Shown here: positions 1 through 7,484 of the stretch, in pieces
Layout: every line of letters starts with the position of its first letter
Numbering within the stretch: the first letter of the stretch is position 1
NCBI GenBank assembly: GCA_900551895.1
Contig: URXX01000014.1
Coordinates: forward strand, 1-38,866
Length of the DNA stretch: 38,866 bases
Source: an uncultured Lachnospiraceae bacterium
GTDB taxonomy: Bacteria > Bacillota > Clostridia > Lachnospirales > Lachnospiraceae
Reading direction: 5' to 3'
Notes under the pieces: generated by a model
Told to the model about the DNA's origin: nothing
What the model saw: the letters and a program-made list of their open reading frames with translations, nothing else
Database searches by the model: none
Translations under genes and position numbers: made by a program

Positions 1-133
1 CTATAAGTTGATTGTAGCAGATAAAAGGCTGCTTGAACAGTATTATTTTATTGTGGTGGATATGGAAAATTGGTATACTATAGGATATAAGGAAATAGAT
101 AAATTAGAATTTGAAAGGATATGTTTCGATTGA
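1..133 (+). CDS. 3' end of an unidentified protein (partial)
   Basis: An open frame enters from the left edge (codons in phase with base 2) and ends at TGA 131-133, giving 43 C-terminal residues that finish in RICFD. The piece is rich in Tyr, Ile and acidic/basic residues and shows no motif I recognise. It overlaps the next gene's ATG at 121 by 13 bases, which suggests translational coupling and a shared transcript. The stretch is as AT-rich as the following gene. Function unknown; the rest of the gene lies outside the window. Confidence 0.55.
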   Translation, partial: YKLIVADKRLLEQYYFIVVDMENWYTIGYKEIDKLEFERICFD

Positions 134-744
134 CAAAAGAAGAACGACAAAAATATAAAGAACTAACAAAAACTTTGCCTAAAATATTAAAAGATAAAAT
201 TAAAAAATATAAGTTTAAGAAAAAAGATTTTATGATTTGGTATAGTACAAAGGAATTATTCTTTGATTTGCTAATAGATGTAAAAGTAAAGTCAGATGAT
301 AAGTGTTATTGTACTGCCATAGAAACAATCAAACCATTGTGGTTAGATGATTTGTTATGGGATTTATTGAAAATGGAAACTAACAAAGAAGAACCTTTAA
401 GTTTGAGAACTATTGGTGCATTTACAGTTAATGGAACTGAATTGTTTAAAAATGAAACAGAATTAAATGAATGGACAATCAGTGAATTAGAAGAAATCGT
501 AGATAATTATTTAGAACATTTTTATAAAACTGTCCAATCATCTTCAGTCTGTGATTTTTACAATAGTCTAGAAAATTCTAAATATCATGTTGAATTAAGA
601 AAAGCATTATCATTGATTTACGAGCATAAATATCAAGATGTTTTAGATTATTTGAAAGACAAAGGTGAGGGTGTTTTTAAAAATGGTGATATATCTATAA
701 ATAATGCAATCAGAGAGTACTGTATAAACCAACTTTCTAATTGA
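121..744 (+). CDS. Hypothetical AT-rich cytoplasmic protein
   Basis: A 207-residue protein I do not recognise. It has a very Lys-rich N-terminal 60 residues, no signal peptide and no membrane segment; the remainder looks like an alpha/beta fold followed by helices. The ATG sits inside the tail of the upstream partial gene, with GAAAGGA just 5' but spaced unusually close, so initiation may depend on coupling. Base composition is extreme: in 181-240 only 7 of 60 bases are G or C, far below the rest of the window. Extreme AT bias, overlap with an upstream gene and lack of family motifs are common in toxin-immunity or mobile cargo genes, but nothing here proves that role. Confidence 0.6.
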   Translation: MFRLTKEERQKYKELTKTLPKILKDKIKKYKFKKKDFMIWYSTKELFFDLLIDVKVKSDDKCYCTAIETIKPLWLDDLLWDLLKMETNKEEPLSLRTIGAFTVNGTELFKNETELNEWTISELEEIVDNYLEHFYKTVQSSSVCDFYNSLENSKYHVELRKALSLIYEHKYQDVLDYLKDKGEGVFKNGDISINNAIREYCINQLSN

Positions 745-769
745 TAACTAAAATGCAAGAAAATGTTAT
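741..769 (+). promoter_or_regulatory. Candidate sigma-A promoter for the 803-1603 gene pair
   Basis: TTGATA at 741-746, a 17-base spacer, then TGTTAT at 764-769. It begins within the stop codon region of the preceding gene and lies about 35 bases before the ATG at 803. Both boxes are imperfect matches, so this is only a candidate. Confidence 0.35.
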
Positions 770-802
770 TACATGATAGTATTAGATAAAAGAGGTAACA
801 AA

Positions 803-1144
803 ATGATACAGCAAAAACTAGAGCAACTGGGCATACAGGTGCAGGGAGGAATAGAAAATTTAGGAGAGGAAACCTATTTTCAAGAGTTGAATACTTTTAT
901 AAAGGGCATGGATTTTATGAAAATCGGTCAGGCGGCGTCACGGAAACAATGGTCTTCTGCCATGATGACATTGCGGAGAATGACGCAAAAAGGGAATGAA
1001 TTGGGCATGAAAAATATGGAAATGCTTTTTCTTCGTCTGAGAAAGGAGATTGGAGAGAAAAATATTGTGGCGGTGAAAAATACGTTAGCCTTACTGACAC
1101 AGAAACGAGTGCAAATCATAAAGATTTTGCAGGAAGAGGAATAA
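803..1144 (+). CDS. Small helical protein of unknown function
   Basis: A 113-residue protein starting at ATG 803, chosen over an in-frame upstream ATG at 773 because AGAGG at 791-795 is correctly spaced only for 803. It is predicted nearly all helical, with Met- and Gln-rich amphipathic segments and no signal peptide or membrane span. The pattern of a long helix (KIGQAASRKQW, then MMTLRRM) is loosely reminiscent of histidine phosphotransfer (HPt) four-helix bundles, but the phospho-accepting HxxKG motif is absent, so I do not call it one. Only three bases separate its stop from the next ATG, so it is co-transcribed with the YaiI/YqxD gene. Function unknown. Confidence 0.6.
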   Translation: MIQQKLEQLGIQVQGGIENLGEETYFQELNTFIKGMDFMKIGQAASRKQWSSAMMTLRRMTQKGNELGMKNMEMLFLRLRKEIGEKNIVAVKNTLALLTQKRVQIIKILQEEE

Positions 1145-1147
1145 GAA

Positions 1148-1603
1148 ATGAAAATTTTTGTGGACGCAGATGCCTGTCCGGTTATCTCTATTATAGAAAA
1201 AGTGGCGGAGGAATATGAAATAGAAGTAACGCTTTTCTGTGACACAAATCATATACTGCATTCCGAATACAGTATCATAAAAGTAATAGGAGCAGGAGCG
1301 GATGCGGTAGATTTTGCCTTGATAAACAGTTGCCAAAAAGGAGATATTGTTGTTACACAGGACTATGGTGTTGCGGTTATGACATTGGGAAAAGGAGCGT
1401 ATGCAATACATCAGTCGGGGAAATGGTATACAGATGAAAATATAGACGGTTTGTTAATGCAAAGACATTTGGTGAAAAAAGCAAGAAAGAGTTCTTCCAA
1501 ACATCATTTGAAAGGGCAAAAGAAACGAAGCAGAGAAGATGATGTTACATTTGAACAATCTTTTCGGCGATTAATAGAAAAAGTAAAACATGATTTGAAA
1601 TGA
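1148..1603 (+). CDS. YaiI/YqxD family protein (UPF0178, DUF188)
   Basis: 151 residues, the usual length for the family. The N-terminus MKIFVDADACPV is the family signature; the conserved acidic residues D6 and D8 sit where a PIN-like nuclease fold carries metal-binding aspartates. Further family features are the TQDYGVA block near residue 74 and a basic C-terminal third (KKARKSSSKHHL and KKRSREDD). Biochemical function is unproven in the family; a nuclease-like fold is inferred. It is cytoplasmic and follows the small 803-1144 gene by three bases. Its 3' end faces the reductase gene on the other strand, with a hairpin shared between them. Confidence 0.88.
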   Translation: MKIFVDADACPVISIIEKVAEEYEIEVTLFCDTNHILHSEYSIIKVIGAGADAVDFALINSCQKGDIVVTQDYGVAVMTLGKGAYAIHQSGKWYTDENIDGLLMQRHLVKKARKSSSKHHLKGQKKRSREDDVTFEQSFRRLIEKVKHDLK

Positions 1604-1607
1604 CAGG

Positions 1608-1628
1608 GGAGATGTTTAAAACATCTCC
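1608..1628. terminator. Bidirectional hairpin between convergent genes
   Basis: Perfect 10-base inverted repeat: GGAGATGTTT (1608-1617), one A, then AAACATCTCC (1619-1628). It lies between the converging YaiI/YqxD and reductase genes and overlaps the last codons and stop of the reductase. The plus strand has a short T-run about ten bases after the stem; the minus strand lacks a clear one. Confidence 0.6.
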
Positions 1629-2098
1629 TCAAGTATTTTTACAAGCATTTCCAAACCGTTTTTATCTTCTTCATCAAATCTTGAAAAAATCGGACTGTCA
1701 ATATCAAGCACTCCGATAATTTCACCGTGTGCATGAATTGGAATAACAATTTCTGAATTAGACGCACTGTCGCAGGCAATATGTCCCGGAAAATCATGCA
1801 CGTTTTCAACAACAATCGTTTCATCTTTTGCAACGGCAGTTCCGCAAACGCCGTTTCCGATTTGGATTTCTATGCATGCAGGTTTTCCTTGAAATGTGCC
1901 GAGTACAAGTTGATTTTCTTTTATAAAATAGAAACCGACCCAGTTAATGTCCGAGAGCGCCTGATTTAAAAGAGCGGAGGCGTTAGAAAAATTTGCAAGC
2001 AGATGTGGAACGCCGTCCGTCAGACCGATAAGTTGTGTTCTCAGTAAAGAATAAAGTTTCTTTTTCTCTTTTGGGTAAGTAATGGCAACGTTTTTCAT
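1616..2098 (-). CDS. msrC: Free methionine-(R)-sulfoxide reductase (GAF-domain fRMsr)
   Basis: Reduces free methionine-R-sulfoxide to methionine in the cytosol, an antioxidant repair reaction. The single GAF domain fills the protein. The three family cysteines are present, in GKPACIE (C75), GVCGTA (C85) and HIACDS (C109), numbered from the chosen start; C109 matches the catalytic Cys of E. coli YebR and the others match its resolving cysteines. The family hallmark NWVGFY follows the N-terminal helix. I start at ATG 2098 (160 residues) rather than an upstream TTG because AGGAG lies eight bases before this ATG on the minus strand. It runs convergent to the YaiI/YqxD gene. Confidence 0.9.
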   Translation of the reverse strand: MKNVAITYPKEKKKLYSLLRTQLIGLTDGVPHLLANFSNASALLNQALSDINWVGFYFIKENQLVLGTFQGKPACIEIQIGNGVCGTAVAKDETIVVENVHDFPGHIACDSASNSEIVIPIHAHGEIIGVLDIDSPIFSRFDEEDKNGLEMLVKILEEMF

Positions 2099-2144
2099 TC
2101 GTTTTATCTCCTCATTCAAGTAATTTGCTACCAGTATAGCATAA

Positions 2145-2639
2145 TTAATTTGCTAAAAACAATATAAGCATAAGACCGAAACACAATATAGCAAAAATAA
2201 GGCTAATCGTATTGATTACTTTTGTATAGTTTCGTCTGAAAATTTTCTTTAATAAAAAGAAGATGCCGATACCAATCAGTCCCCCGAGAGTGTTTGTTAT
2301 TATGTCTGTGATGTCGCTTGCCCCGATAGAAAATATAAACTGTAAAGTTTCAAATGCAAGACTGACGAAAAATGCAGGCAAGAGTTTCGTTAGAAAGGAT
2401 TTCTTTTCCAGTATAGTGCTGATAAGAACACCGAAAGGAATAAATGCAAAGAGATTTTGAAAAATTTCTGAAAAATCTATCGTTCCATTTACAATAACAG
2501 ACTCAGCAAAAGGTATAAGGTTAATATTTCTTAAGTGGGGCAGTTCTGCAGGTGAGAAGGAAAATTTAAACAGAATAATCCATGTAAGTGCAAAGAAATA
2601 AAACGAAAATAGTCCTATAGATAGTTTTTTTGAATTCAT
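2145..2639 (-). CDS. VanZ-like integral membrane protein
   Basis: 164 residues with about four membrane helices (roughly 6-24, 54-74, 80-100 and 108-128) plus a C-terminal one at 140-162. Family signatures are visible: NLIPF after the first helix, NLFAFIPFG, and FETLQ followed by SDITDIITNTLGG, the conserved E/Q and D/N pattern of VanZ domains. VanZ confers low-level teicoplanin resistance in enterococci; most relatives are uncharacterised envelope proteins. I choose ATG 2639 because GGAGGG is ideally spaced for it and overlaps the alternative ATG 15 bases upstream. No glycopeptide resistance genes are nearby, so a resistance role should not be assumed. Confidence 0.85.
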   Translation of the reverse strand: MNSKKLSIGLFSFYFFALTWIILFKFSFSPAELPHLRNINLIPFAESVIVNGTIDFSEIFQNLFAFIPFGVLISTILEKKSFLTKLLPAFFVSLAFETLQFIFSIGASDITDIITNTLGGLIGIGIFFLLKKIFRRNYTKVINTISLIFAILCFGLMLILFLAN

Positions 2640-2724
2640 AAAGTATCCCTCCAAAGTTTATTTACGATTAGTATAAGAAACGGAGATAAAAAAGGGCGAA
2701 AGACTTTCTTAAAAAATTTTTAAT

Positions 2725-2754
2725 TTGAGAACATTGTTATCTATATAAAATAAT
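2725..2754 (+). promoter_or_regulatory. Candidate promoter for nth
   Basis: TTGAGA at 2725-2730 followed after 18 bases by AATAAT at 2749-2754, in a strongly AT-rich gap between divergent genes. A second candidate (TTGTTA with TGt-TAAAAT at 2757-2762) would start transcription inside the ribosome site and is less likely. Confidence 0.35.
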
Positions 2755-2780
2755 GTTAAAATGGCAGAGAGGTAAAAAAC

Positions 2781-3413
2781 ATGAGAAAAAAAGAATTAGC
2801 ATTAGAAGTAATTGAACGTTTAAAAAAGGAATATCCGGTAGCGGACTGTACTTTAGATTACGATGAGGCATGGAAACTGCTTGTGGGGGTGCGTCTTGCG
2901 GCGCAGTGTACCGATGAGCGTGTCAACATTGTAGTGGAAAAATTATATGAGAAATTTCCGGATGTAAAGTCTTTGGCAGATGCACAGGTTGAGGAAATCG
3001 AGGAAATTGTAAGACCGTGCGGGCTTGGAAAGAGTAAGGCGAGAGATATTAATGCCTGTATGAAAATTTTACATGAGAAGTATAATGACCAAATTCCAAC
3101 AACATTTGATGAGATTTTAGCCCTCCCCGGAGTGGGAAGAAAAAGTGCAAATCTGATTATGGGAGATGTTTTTGGCAAACCGGCGATAGTGACGGACACA
3201 CATTGTATACGTCTTGTAAACCGTATCGGTTTGGTGAACGGAATAAAAGAACCTAAGAAAGTAGAAATGGAATTGTGGAAAATCATTCCGCCGGAAGAGG
3301 GAAGTGATTTTTGCCACCGCCTTGTATACCACGGGAGAGAAGTGTGTACGGCGAGAACAAAACCTTATTGTGACAGATGTTGTTTAGCGGACATCTGTGC
3401 AAAAAAGATATAA
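2781..3413 (+). CDS. nth: Endonuclease III (DNA glycosylase/AP lyase)
   Basis: Removes oxidised pyrimidines and cleaves the abasic site in base-excision repair. 210 residues, the normal size. The helix-hairpin-helix LPGVGRKSA holds the catalytic lysine K121, and VTDTH supplies the catalytic aspartate D139. A C-terminal [4Fe-4S] loop has C189, C197, C200 and C206; the first gap holds seven residues, against six in E. coli Nth, with an extra Cys (C201) beside C200. AGAGAGG precedes the ATG. It appears to head a run with the parvulin (27-base gap), DUF3783 and CofE-like genes. Confidence 0.97.
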   Translation: MRKKELALEVIERLKKEYPVADCTLDYDEAWKLLVGVRLAAQCTDERVNIVVEKLYEKFPDVKSLADAQVEEIEEIVRPCGLGKSKARDINACMKILHEKYNDQIPTTFDEILALPGVGRKSANLIMGDVFGKPAIVTDTHCIRLVNRIGLVNGIKEPKKVEMELWKIIPPEEGSDFCHRLVYHGREVCTARTKPYCDRCCLADICAKKI

Positions 3414-3439
3414 TGAAAGCAGAATAAAGGAGAAATAAA

Positions 3440-4180
3440 ATGAGTGAAAAAGTATTAGCAACTGTTGCAGGACAACCGATTACAGAAGAGGAATTACAGG
3501 CATTTTTGAATAATGTTCCGAGAGAACAACAACCATATATCAACAATCCGAAGTTTAGAGAACAGTCTTTAGAGCAGTTGATTTCTTTACATTTATTTGC
3601 ACAACTGGGAGAAGATATGAAACTAGAGGAAACAGAAGATTTCCGAAAAATTCTTGAAAATGCGAAAAAGGATATTTTAGCACAGTTGGCAATGCGTGAA
3701 ACAATGAAAGGTGTGGAAGTGTCTGACGAGGAAGTGAAAGCATTCTATGATGCAAATAGCCAGCAGTTTAAGAAAGGTGCGACAGTCAGTGCAAAACATA
3801 TTTTAACAGATGCAGAAGATAAGTGTCAGACGATTTTGGATTCTATTTTAAACGGAGAAAAAACATTTGAAGACGCGGCAAAAGAATTTTCTACATGCCC
3901 TTCAGGTGCAAGAGGCGGTGATTTAGGTCAGTTTGGCAGAGGTCAAATGGTAAAAGAATTTGAAGATGTTGCATTTGCAGCAGAAATCGGAGAAGTGAAA
4001 GGACCTGTAAAAACACAGTTCGGTTATCACTTGATTAAAGTAGAAAATAAAAGAGAGGAAACAGTTGCTTCTTTCGATGAAGTGAAAGAGGTAATCAGAA
4101 GAAACCTTGTACAGCAGAAACAAAATGCAAAATATATGGAACAGGTAAACGTATTAAAAGAAAAATATTTAGAAAAATAG
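3440..4180 (+). CDS. Parvulin-type peptidyl-prolyl cis-trans isomerase (PpiC domain)
   Basis: 246 residues. An N-terminal helical SurA/trigger-factor-like chaperone region (about 1-110, beginning VLATVAGQPITEEEL) precedes a PpiC rotamase domain at about 114-202. Rotamase motifs seen: SAKHIL (118-122 region), GGDLG (159-163), GQMVKEFE with the substrate-pocket M170 and F174, and FGYHLIK. A charged helix closes the protein. Secreted PrsA-type foldases begin with a lipobox; here there is none and no signal peptide, so this is a cytosolic member, as found widely in Clostridia. AAAGGAG precedes the ATG, and the gene lies seven bases from the next. Confidence 0.9.
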   Translation: MSEKVLATVAGQPITEEELQAFLNNVPREQQPYINNPKFREQSLEQLISLHLFAQLGEDMKLEETEDFRKILENAKKDILAQLAMRETMKGVEVSDEEVKAFYDANSQQFKKGATVSAKHILTDAEDKCQTILDSILNGEKTFEDAAKEFSTCPSGARGGDLGQFGRGQMVKEFEDVAFAAEIGEVKGPVKTQFGYHLIKVENKREETVASFDEVKEVIRRNLVQQKQNAKYMEQVNVLKEKYLEK

Positions 4181-4187
4181 GGAAAAT

Positions 4188-4577
4188 ATGCGTGAAACAG
4201 TATTGTTAATTAATTTTCAGGATGCTAAACAGTTACGAGAAATAAAAATGATACTTCTTTCCATGAAAATTAAGATGAAAACGGTTGAGAAAAAGGATTA
4301 TTTACAGAAAATCGGCTATTTAGCGGGATTGAAAGATATGGAAGCGGTGCAGGAAGTATATGACGGGGAAGAATTGGAAAAAGAAGTGATGATTTTTGCC
4401 AATTTAAGAGAGGCACAGTTGGACCAGATTTTATATCGTATACGCAAAAACGGAGTAAAGAAAGTAGATTACAAAGCGATACTTACCGATACGAATAAGG
4501 ACTGGAACGTACCTCAGTTATATGAAGAACTTGCGGGCGAGCATGAAAAGATGAAAAAAAATAATGTACAACAGTAG
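4188..4577 (+). CDS. DUF3783 domain protein
   Basis: 129 residues, cytoplasmic. The C-terminal half matches the DUF3783 pattern: MIFANLREAQLDQIL, then a helix, then YKAILTDTNKDWN and LYEELAGEH. The N-terminal half alternates hydrophobic strand (VLLINF) and helix, suggesting a small ferredoxin-like fold. The function of the family is unknown; it is common in Lachnospiraceae and related Clostridia. It starts seven bases after the parvulin stop with a weak AGGGA site, so it is probably coupled to that gene. Its last codons contain the -35 box of the next promoter. Confidence 0.8.
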   Translation: MRETVLLINFQDAKQLREIKMILLSMKIKMKTVEKKDYLQKIGYLAGLKDMEAVQEVYDGEELEKEVMIFANLREAQLDQILYRIRKNGVKKVDYKAILTDTNKDWNVPQLYEELAGEHEKMKKNNVQQ

Positions 4578-4593
4578 ACTTTTATATTATAAT
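4565..4593 (+). promoter_or_regulatory. Candidate promoter for the CofE-like gene
   Basis: TGTACA at 4565-4570, 17 bases, then a perfect TATAAT at 4588-4593. The -35 lies inside the 3' end of the DUF3783 gene. The start site would be near 4600, giving a leader of about 45 bases. Confidence 0.5.
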
Positions 4594-4646
4594 AGATAGG
4601 TGGCAAAAACATACTATATATTTTATAAAAGAGAAAAGGGATAAAA

Positions 4647-5837
4647 ATGGAAAGAAAAGTAGGAACAATTTCAAGAGGAATTCGTTGTCCAATCATCAGA
4701 GAAGGGGACAATTTAGCGGACATCGTGGTAAACAGCGTATTAGATGCGGCAAGCAGTGAAGGATTTGAATTAAGAGATAAAGACGTAATCTCACTTACAG
4801 AATCGATTGTTGCAAGAGCACAGGGTAATTACGCTCCAATCAGTGCAATTGCAAGTGATGTAAAAGCAAAATTAGGCGGAGAAACGATTGGAATTATTTT
4901 TCCGATTTTATCAAGAAATAGATTTTCTATCTGCTTAAAAGGAATGGCTATGGGAGCGAAGAAAGTCGTTCTTATGCTTAGTTATCCAAGTGATGAGGTT
5001 GGAAATGAACTTGTATCACTTGATAAATTGGACGAAGCAGGAATCAATCCATACAGTGACGTTTTAACATTAGAAAGATACAGAGAGTTGTTCGGAGAGA
5101 ATAAACATCAGTTCACAGGTGTGGATTATGTTGAATATTACGGAGAACTTATCCGTGAGGCAGGAGCAGAAGTAGAAATTATTTTTGCAAACAATCCGAA
5201 AGTTATCCTTGATTACACAAAAAATGTTATCAACTGTGATATTCATACAAGAGCGAGAACAAAACGCATTTTAAAAGCAAACGGCGTTGAAAAAGTGTTT
5301 GGCATGGATGAGATTTTGAATGCATCTGTTGACGGAAGCGGATATAATGCAAAATATGGTTTGTTAGGTTCTAACAAATCTACAGAAGAAAGCGTAAAAC
5401 TTTTCCCAAGAGAATGTTTTGATTTAGTTGAAGAAATTCAGAAGAGAATTTTGGAAAAAACAGGAAAACACGTTGAAGTTATGGTATACGGAGACGGTGC
5501 TTTCAAAGATCCACAGGGAAAAATTTGGGAACTTGCAGACCCTGTTGTTTCGCCGGCGTTCACAGACGGACTTCGCGGAACACCAAACGAAGTAAAATTA
5601 AAATATTTAGCGGATAATGACTTTAAAGATTTAAGCGGAGAAGCATTAAAAGAAGCAATTTCTAAACGTATTAAAGAAAAAGATGATAATCTTGTAGGCA
5701 ACATGGTTTCTCAGGGAACAACACCTAGACAGTTGACAGATTTAATCGGTTCTTTATGTGACCTTACAAGCGGTTCGGGAGATAAGGGTACTCCGGTTGT
5801 TCTTGTACAGGGATATTTTGATAATTATACAAACTAA
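4647..5837 (+). CDS. CofE-like F420-0:gamma-glutamyl ligase family protein
   Basis: 396 residues. Family features: VGTISRGIRCPIIREGD near the start, ISLTESIVARAQG (the conserved E-S-x-V-A block of F420 ligases) at about 49-61, a central SRNRFS segment, and conserved acidic stretches later (MVYGDGAFKDP; SPAFTDGLRGTPNE). Authentic CofE adds glutamate to coenzyme F420-0 using GTP and divalent metal. The bacteria suggested here are not known F420 producers and no other F420 gene is in view, so the substrate is probably different; the longer length (archaeal CofE is about 250 residues) supports a divergent subfamily. It has its own TATAAT promoter and ends before a stem-loop. Gamma-glutamylation of some acceptor is inference only. 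Confidence 0.8.
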   Translation: MERKVGTISRGIRCPIIREGDNLADIVVNSVLDAASSEGFELRDKDVISLTESIVARAQGNYAPISAIASDVKAKLGGETIGIIFPILSRNRFSICLKGMAMGAKKVVLMLSYPSDEVGNELVSLDKLDEAGINPYSDVLTLERYRELFGENKHQFTGVDYVEYYGELIREAGAEVEIIFANNPKVILDYTKNVINCDIHTRARTKRILKANGVEKVFGMDEILNASVDGSGYNAKYGLLGSNKSTEESVKLFPRECFDLVEEIQKRILEKTGKHVEVMVYGDGAFKDPQGKIWELADPVVSPAFTDGLRGTPNEVKLKYLADNDFKDLSGEALKEAISKRIKEKDDNLVGNMVSQGTTPRQLTDLIGSLCDLTSGSGDKGTPVVLVQGYFDNYTN

Positions 5838-5846
5838 TAAAATGAC

Positions 5847-5876
5847 AGAGCCTCAGGCAGTATGCCGTGAGGCTCT
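5847..5876 (+). terminator. Stem-loop after the CofE-like gene
   Basis: AGAGCCTCA and GGCA pair with TGCC and TGAGGCTCT around a GTA loop, with one bulged G (about 13 base pairs). It begins 10 bases after the stop codon. The following TTGCTAATTT is a poor U-tract, so termination may be partial. Confidence 0.55.
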
Positions 5877-5901
5877 TGCTAATTTGGAGGAAAACGGTAT
5901 A

Positions 5902-5930
5902 TTGAAGCACGATATAAACTGTGTTATGAT
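5902..5930 (+). promoter_or_regulatory. Promoter for glyA (extended -10)
   Basis: TTGAAG at 5902-5907, exactly 17 bases, then TATGAT at 5925-5930 preceded by TGT, an extended -10. The predicted start near 5937 leaves a short leader containing AAAGGAGG (5949-5956) before the glyA ATG. Confidence 0.65.
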
Positions 5931-5963
5931 GACCTTAAGAAAACTGTTAAAGGAGGGCGTAAC

Positions 5964-7211
5964 ATGGTAAATGAAATAATGGAACGTATTGCAGCATACG
6001 ATAAGGAAGTCGGACAGGCTATTATGGCGGAATGCAACAGACAGCGGAGAAATTTGGAATTGATTGCATCTGAAAATATTGTTTCCGAAGAAGTGATGAT
6101 AACAATGGGAACGGTATTGACGAATAAGTATGCGGAAGGATATTCGGGAAAACGATATTACGGGGGCTGTGAGCAGATTGATGTAATTGAAAACATTGCT
6201 ATTGAACGTGCAAAGAAACTATTTCATTGCGACTATGCAAATGTACAGCCTCATTCGGGAGCGCAGGCAAATATGGCAGTGTTGATTGCCATGCTGAATC
6301 AGGGTGATACGGTAATGGGAATGAATCTTGAACACGGCGGGCATTTGACACACGGAAGTCCGGTGAATTTCTCGGGAATGTATTTTCATATTGTGCCGTA
6401 CGGTGTGGATGATAACGGATTTATCGACTATGACGAAGTGGAAAGACTTGCGAAAGAATGCAAACCAAAACTGATTATCGCCGGTGCAAGCGCTTATGCG
6501 AGGGCGATAGATTTCAAAAGATTTCGGGAGATTGCCGATAAAGTCGGCGCATATTTAATGGTGGATATGGCGCATATTGCGGGGCTTGTGGCAGCAGGCT
6601 TGCATCAAAGTCCGATACCGTATGCGGACGTAGTGACGACAACAACACACAAAACGCTTAGAGGTGCGAGAGGCGGAATGATTTTGGCAAATCAGGAGGC
6701 AGCGGAAAAGTTTCATTTAAACAAAGCAGTATTTCCGGGAACGCAGGGCGGACCTTTAGAACATGTTATTGCGGCTAAAGCGGTTGCTCTTGGCGAGGCG
6801 TTGAAACCTGCGTTTAAAACATATCAGGAGCAGGTTTTGAAAAATGCAAAGGCGTTGTCGGCAGCATTGCAGCAGAAAGGTTTTGATATTCTGACAGGCG
6901 GAACGGACAATCATCTTATGCTGTTGGATTTAAGAAATCTTGATTTGTCGGGAAAAGAATTGCAAAAACGATGTGACGAAGTATATATTACGCTCAATAA
7001 AAACACAGTTCCGAATGATCCGAGAAGTCCTTTTGTCACTTCGGGAGTTCGTATTGGAACGCCTGCGGTTACTTCAAGGGGAATGAAAGAAGAAGATATG
7101 GAAAAAATCGCAGAGTTAGTGTGGCTTACTGCTACGGAATTTGAAGAAAAAGCAGATATAATTCGAAAAGAAGTAGAAGCGCTTTGCAAAAAATATCCGA
7201 TTTATGAATAA
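5964..7211 (+). CDS. glyA: Serine hydroxymethyltransferase
   Basis: PLP enzyme interconverting serine plus tetrahydrofolate with glycine plus 5,10-methylene-THF, the main cellular one-carbon source. 415 residues, a normal bacterial length. Visible motifs: ELIASEN near the N-terminus, KYAEGYSGKRYYGG, QPHSGAQAN, VDMAHIAG with D201 and H204 contacting the cofactor, and the PLP lysine K230 in TTTTHKTLRGARGG. AAAGGAGG lies eight bases upstream of the ATG. The gene has its own promoter and is closed by a hairpin shared with the convergent neighbour, so it appears monocistronic. Confidence 0.98.
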   Translation: MVNEIMERIAAYDKEVGQAIMAECNRQRRNLELIASENIVSEEVMITMGTVLTNKYAEGYSGKRYYGGCEQIDVIENIAIERAKKLFHCDYANVQPHSGAQANMAVLIAMLNQGDTVMGMNLEHGGHLTHGSPVNFSGMYFHIVPYGVDDNGFIDYDEVERLAKECKPKLIIAGASAYARAIDFKRFREIADKVGAYLMVDMAHIAGLVAAGLHQSPIPYADVVTTTTHKTLRGARGGMILANQEAAEKFHLNKAVFPGTQGGPLEHVIAAKAVALGEALKPAFKTYQEQVLKNAKALSAALQQKGFDILTGGTDNHLMLLDLRNLDLSGKELQKRCDEVYITLNKNTVPNDPRSPFVTSGVRIGTPAVTSRGMKEEDMEKIAELVWLTATEFEEKADIIRKEVEALCKKYPIYE

Positions 7212-7220
7212 GAGAGAAAG

Positions 7221-7247
7221 CGGGGATAGTTAAAATTGCTATCCCCG
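7221..7247. terminator. Bidirectional terminator between glyA and the 73-residue protein gene
   Basis: CGGGGATAG (7221-7229) pairs with CTATCCCCG (7239-7247) around a nine-base AT-rich loop. The right arm includes the stop codon of the minus-strand gene. The 3' tail in each direction is AT-rich without a long T-run. Confidence 0.7.
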
Positions 7248-7460
7248 TAATTCTTGCAAAAGTTCCATATCTTCCGGCTTGACTTTTAAGTTAGACGAAT
7301 AAGATTTTCCGTCAGGTGTTGTAACATTTATTTCAATCAACGTTCCCTCAGCAAGGGCATTTTGTGACACAGCCTTTAGGAAGTGAGGAAATTTAGGGTG
7401 GTTTGCCGTAAATCTGCCCCATGCGTCTTTATATTTTAAAAATGACATTGGATTTATCAT
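7239..7460 (-). CDS. Small conserved-looking protein of unknown function
   Basis: 73 residues. The sequence reads like a compact domain: an N-terminal aromatic helix (FLKYKDAWGRFTANHPKFP), a helix with KAVSQNAL, a beta pair (LIEINVTTPDGKSYSSNLKV) and a short C-terminal helix. No Cys, signal or membrane span. AAAGGAA seven bases from the ATG supports the start. It lies 24 bases downstream of the NuoE-like gene on the same strand and probably shares its transcript. I do not recognise the family; a role as partner or accessory of the iron-sulfur protein is only a context guess. Confidence 0.7.
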   Translation of the reverse strand: MINPMSFLKYKDAWGRFTANHPKFPHFLKAVSQNALAEGTLIEINVTTPDGKSYSSNLKVKPEDMELLQELRG

Positions 7461-7484
7461 AATAATGTTCCTTTCGTAAAAAAA

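Noticed and set aside
2757..2762. TGt-TAAAAT as the nth -10 box
   Set aside because: The box itself is good, but transcription would begin inside the AGAGAGG ribosome site, so an upstream promoter is more likely.
5842..5970. A 42-residue reading frame between the CofE-like gene and glyA
   Set aside because: No ribosome site precedes it, and the interval holds a strong stem-loop (5847-5876) and the glyA promoter (5902-5930). The frame also ends within the glyA start.
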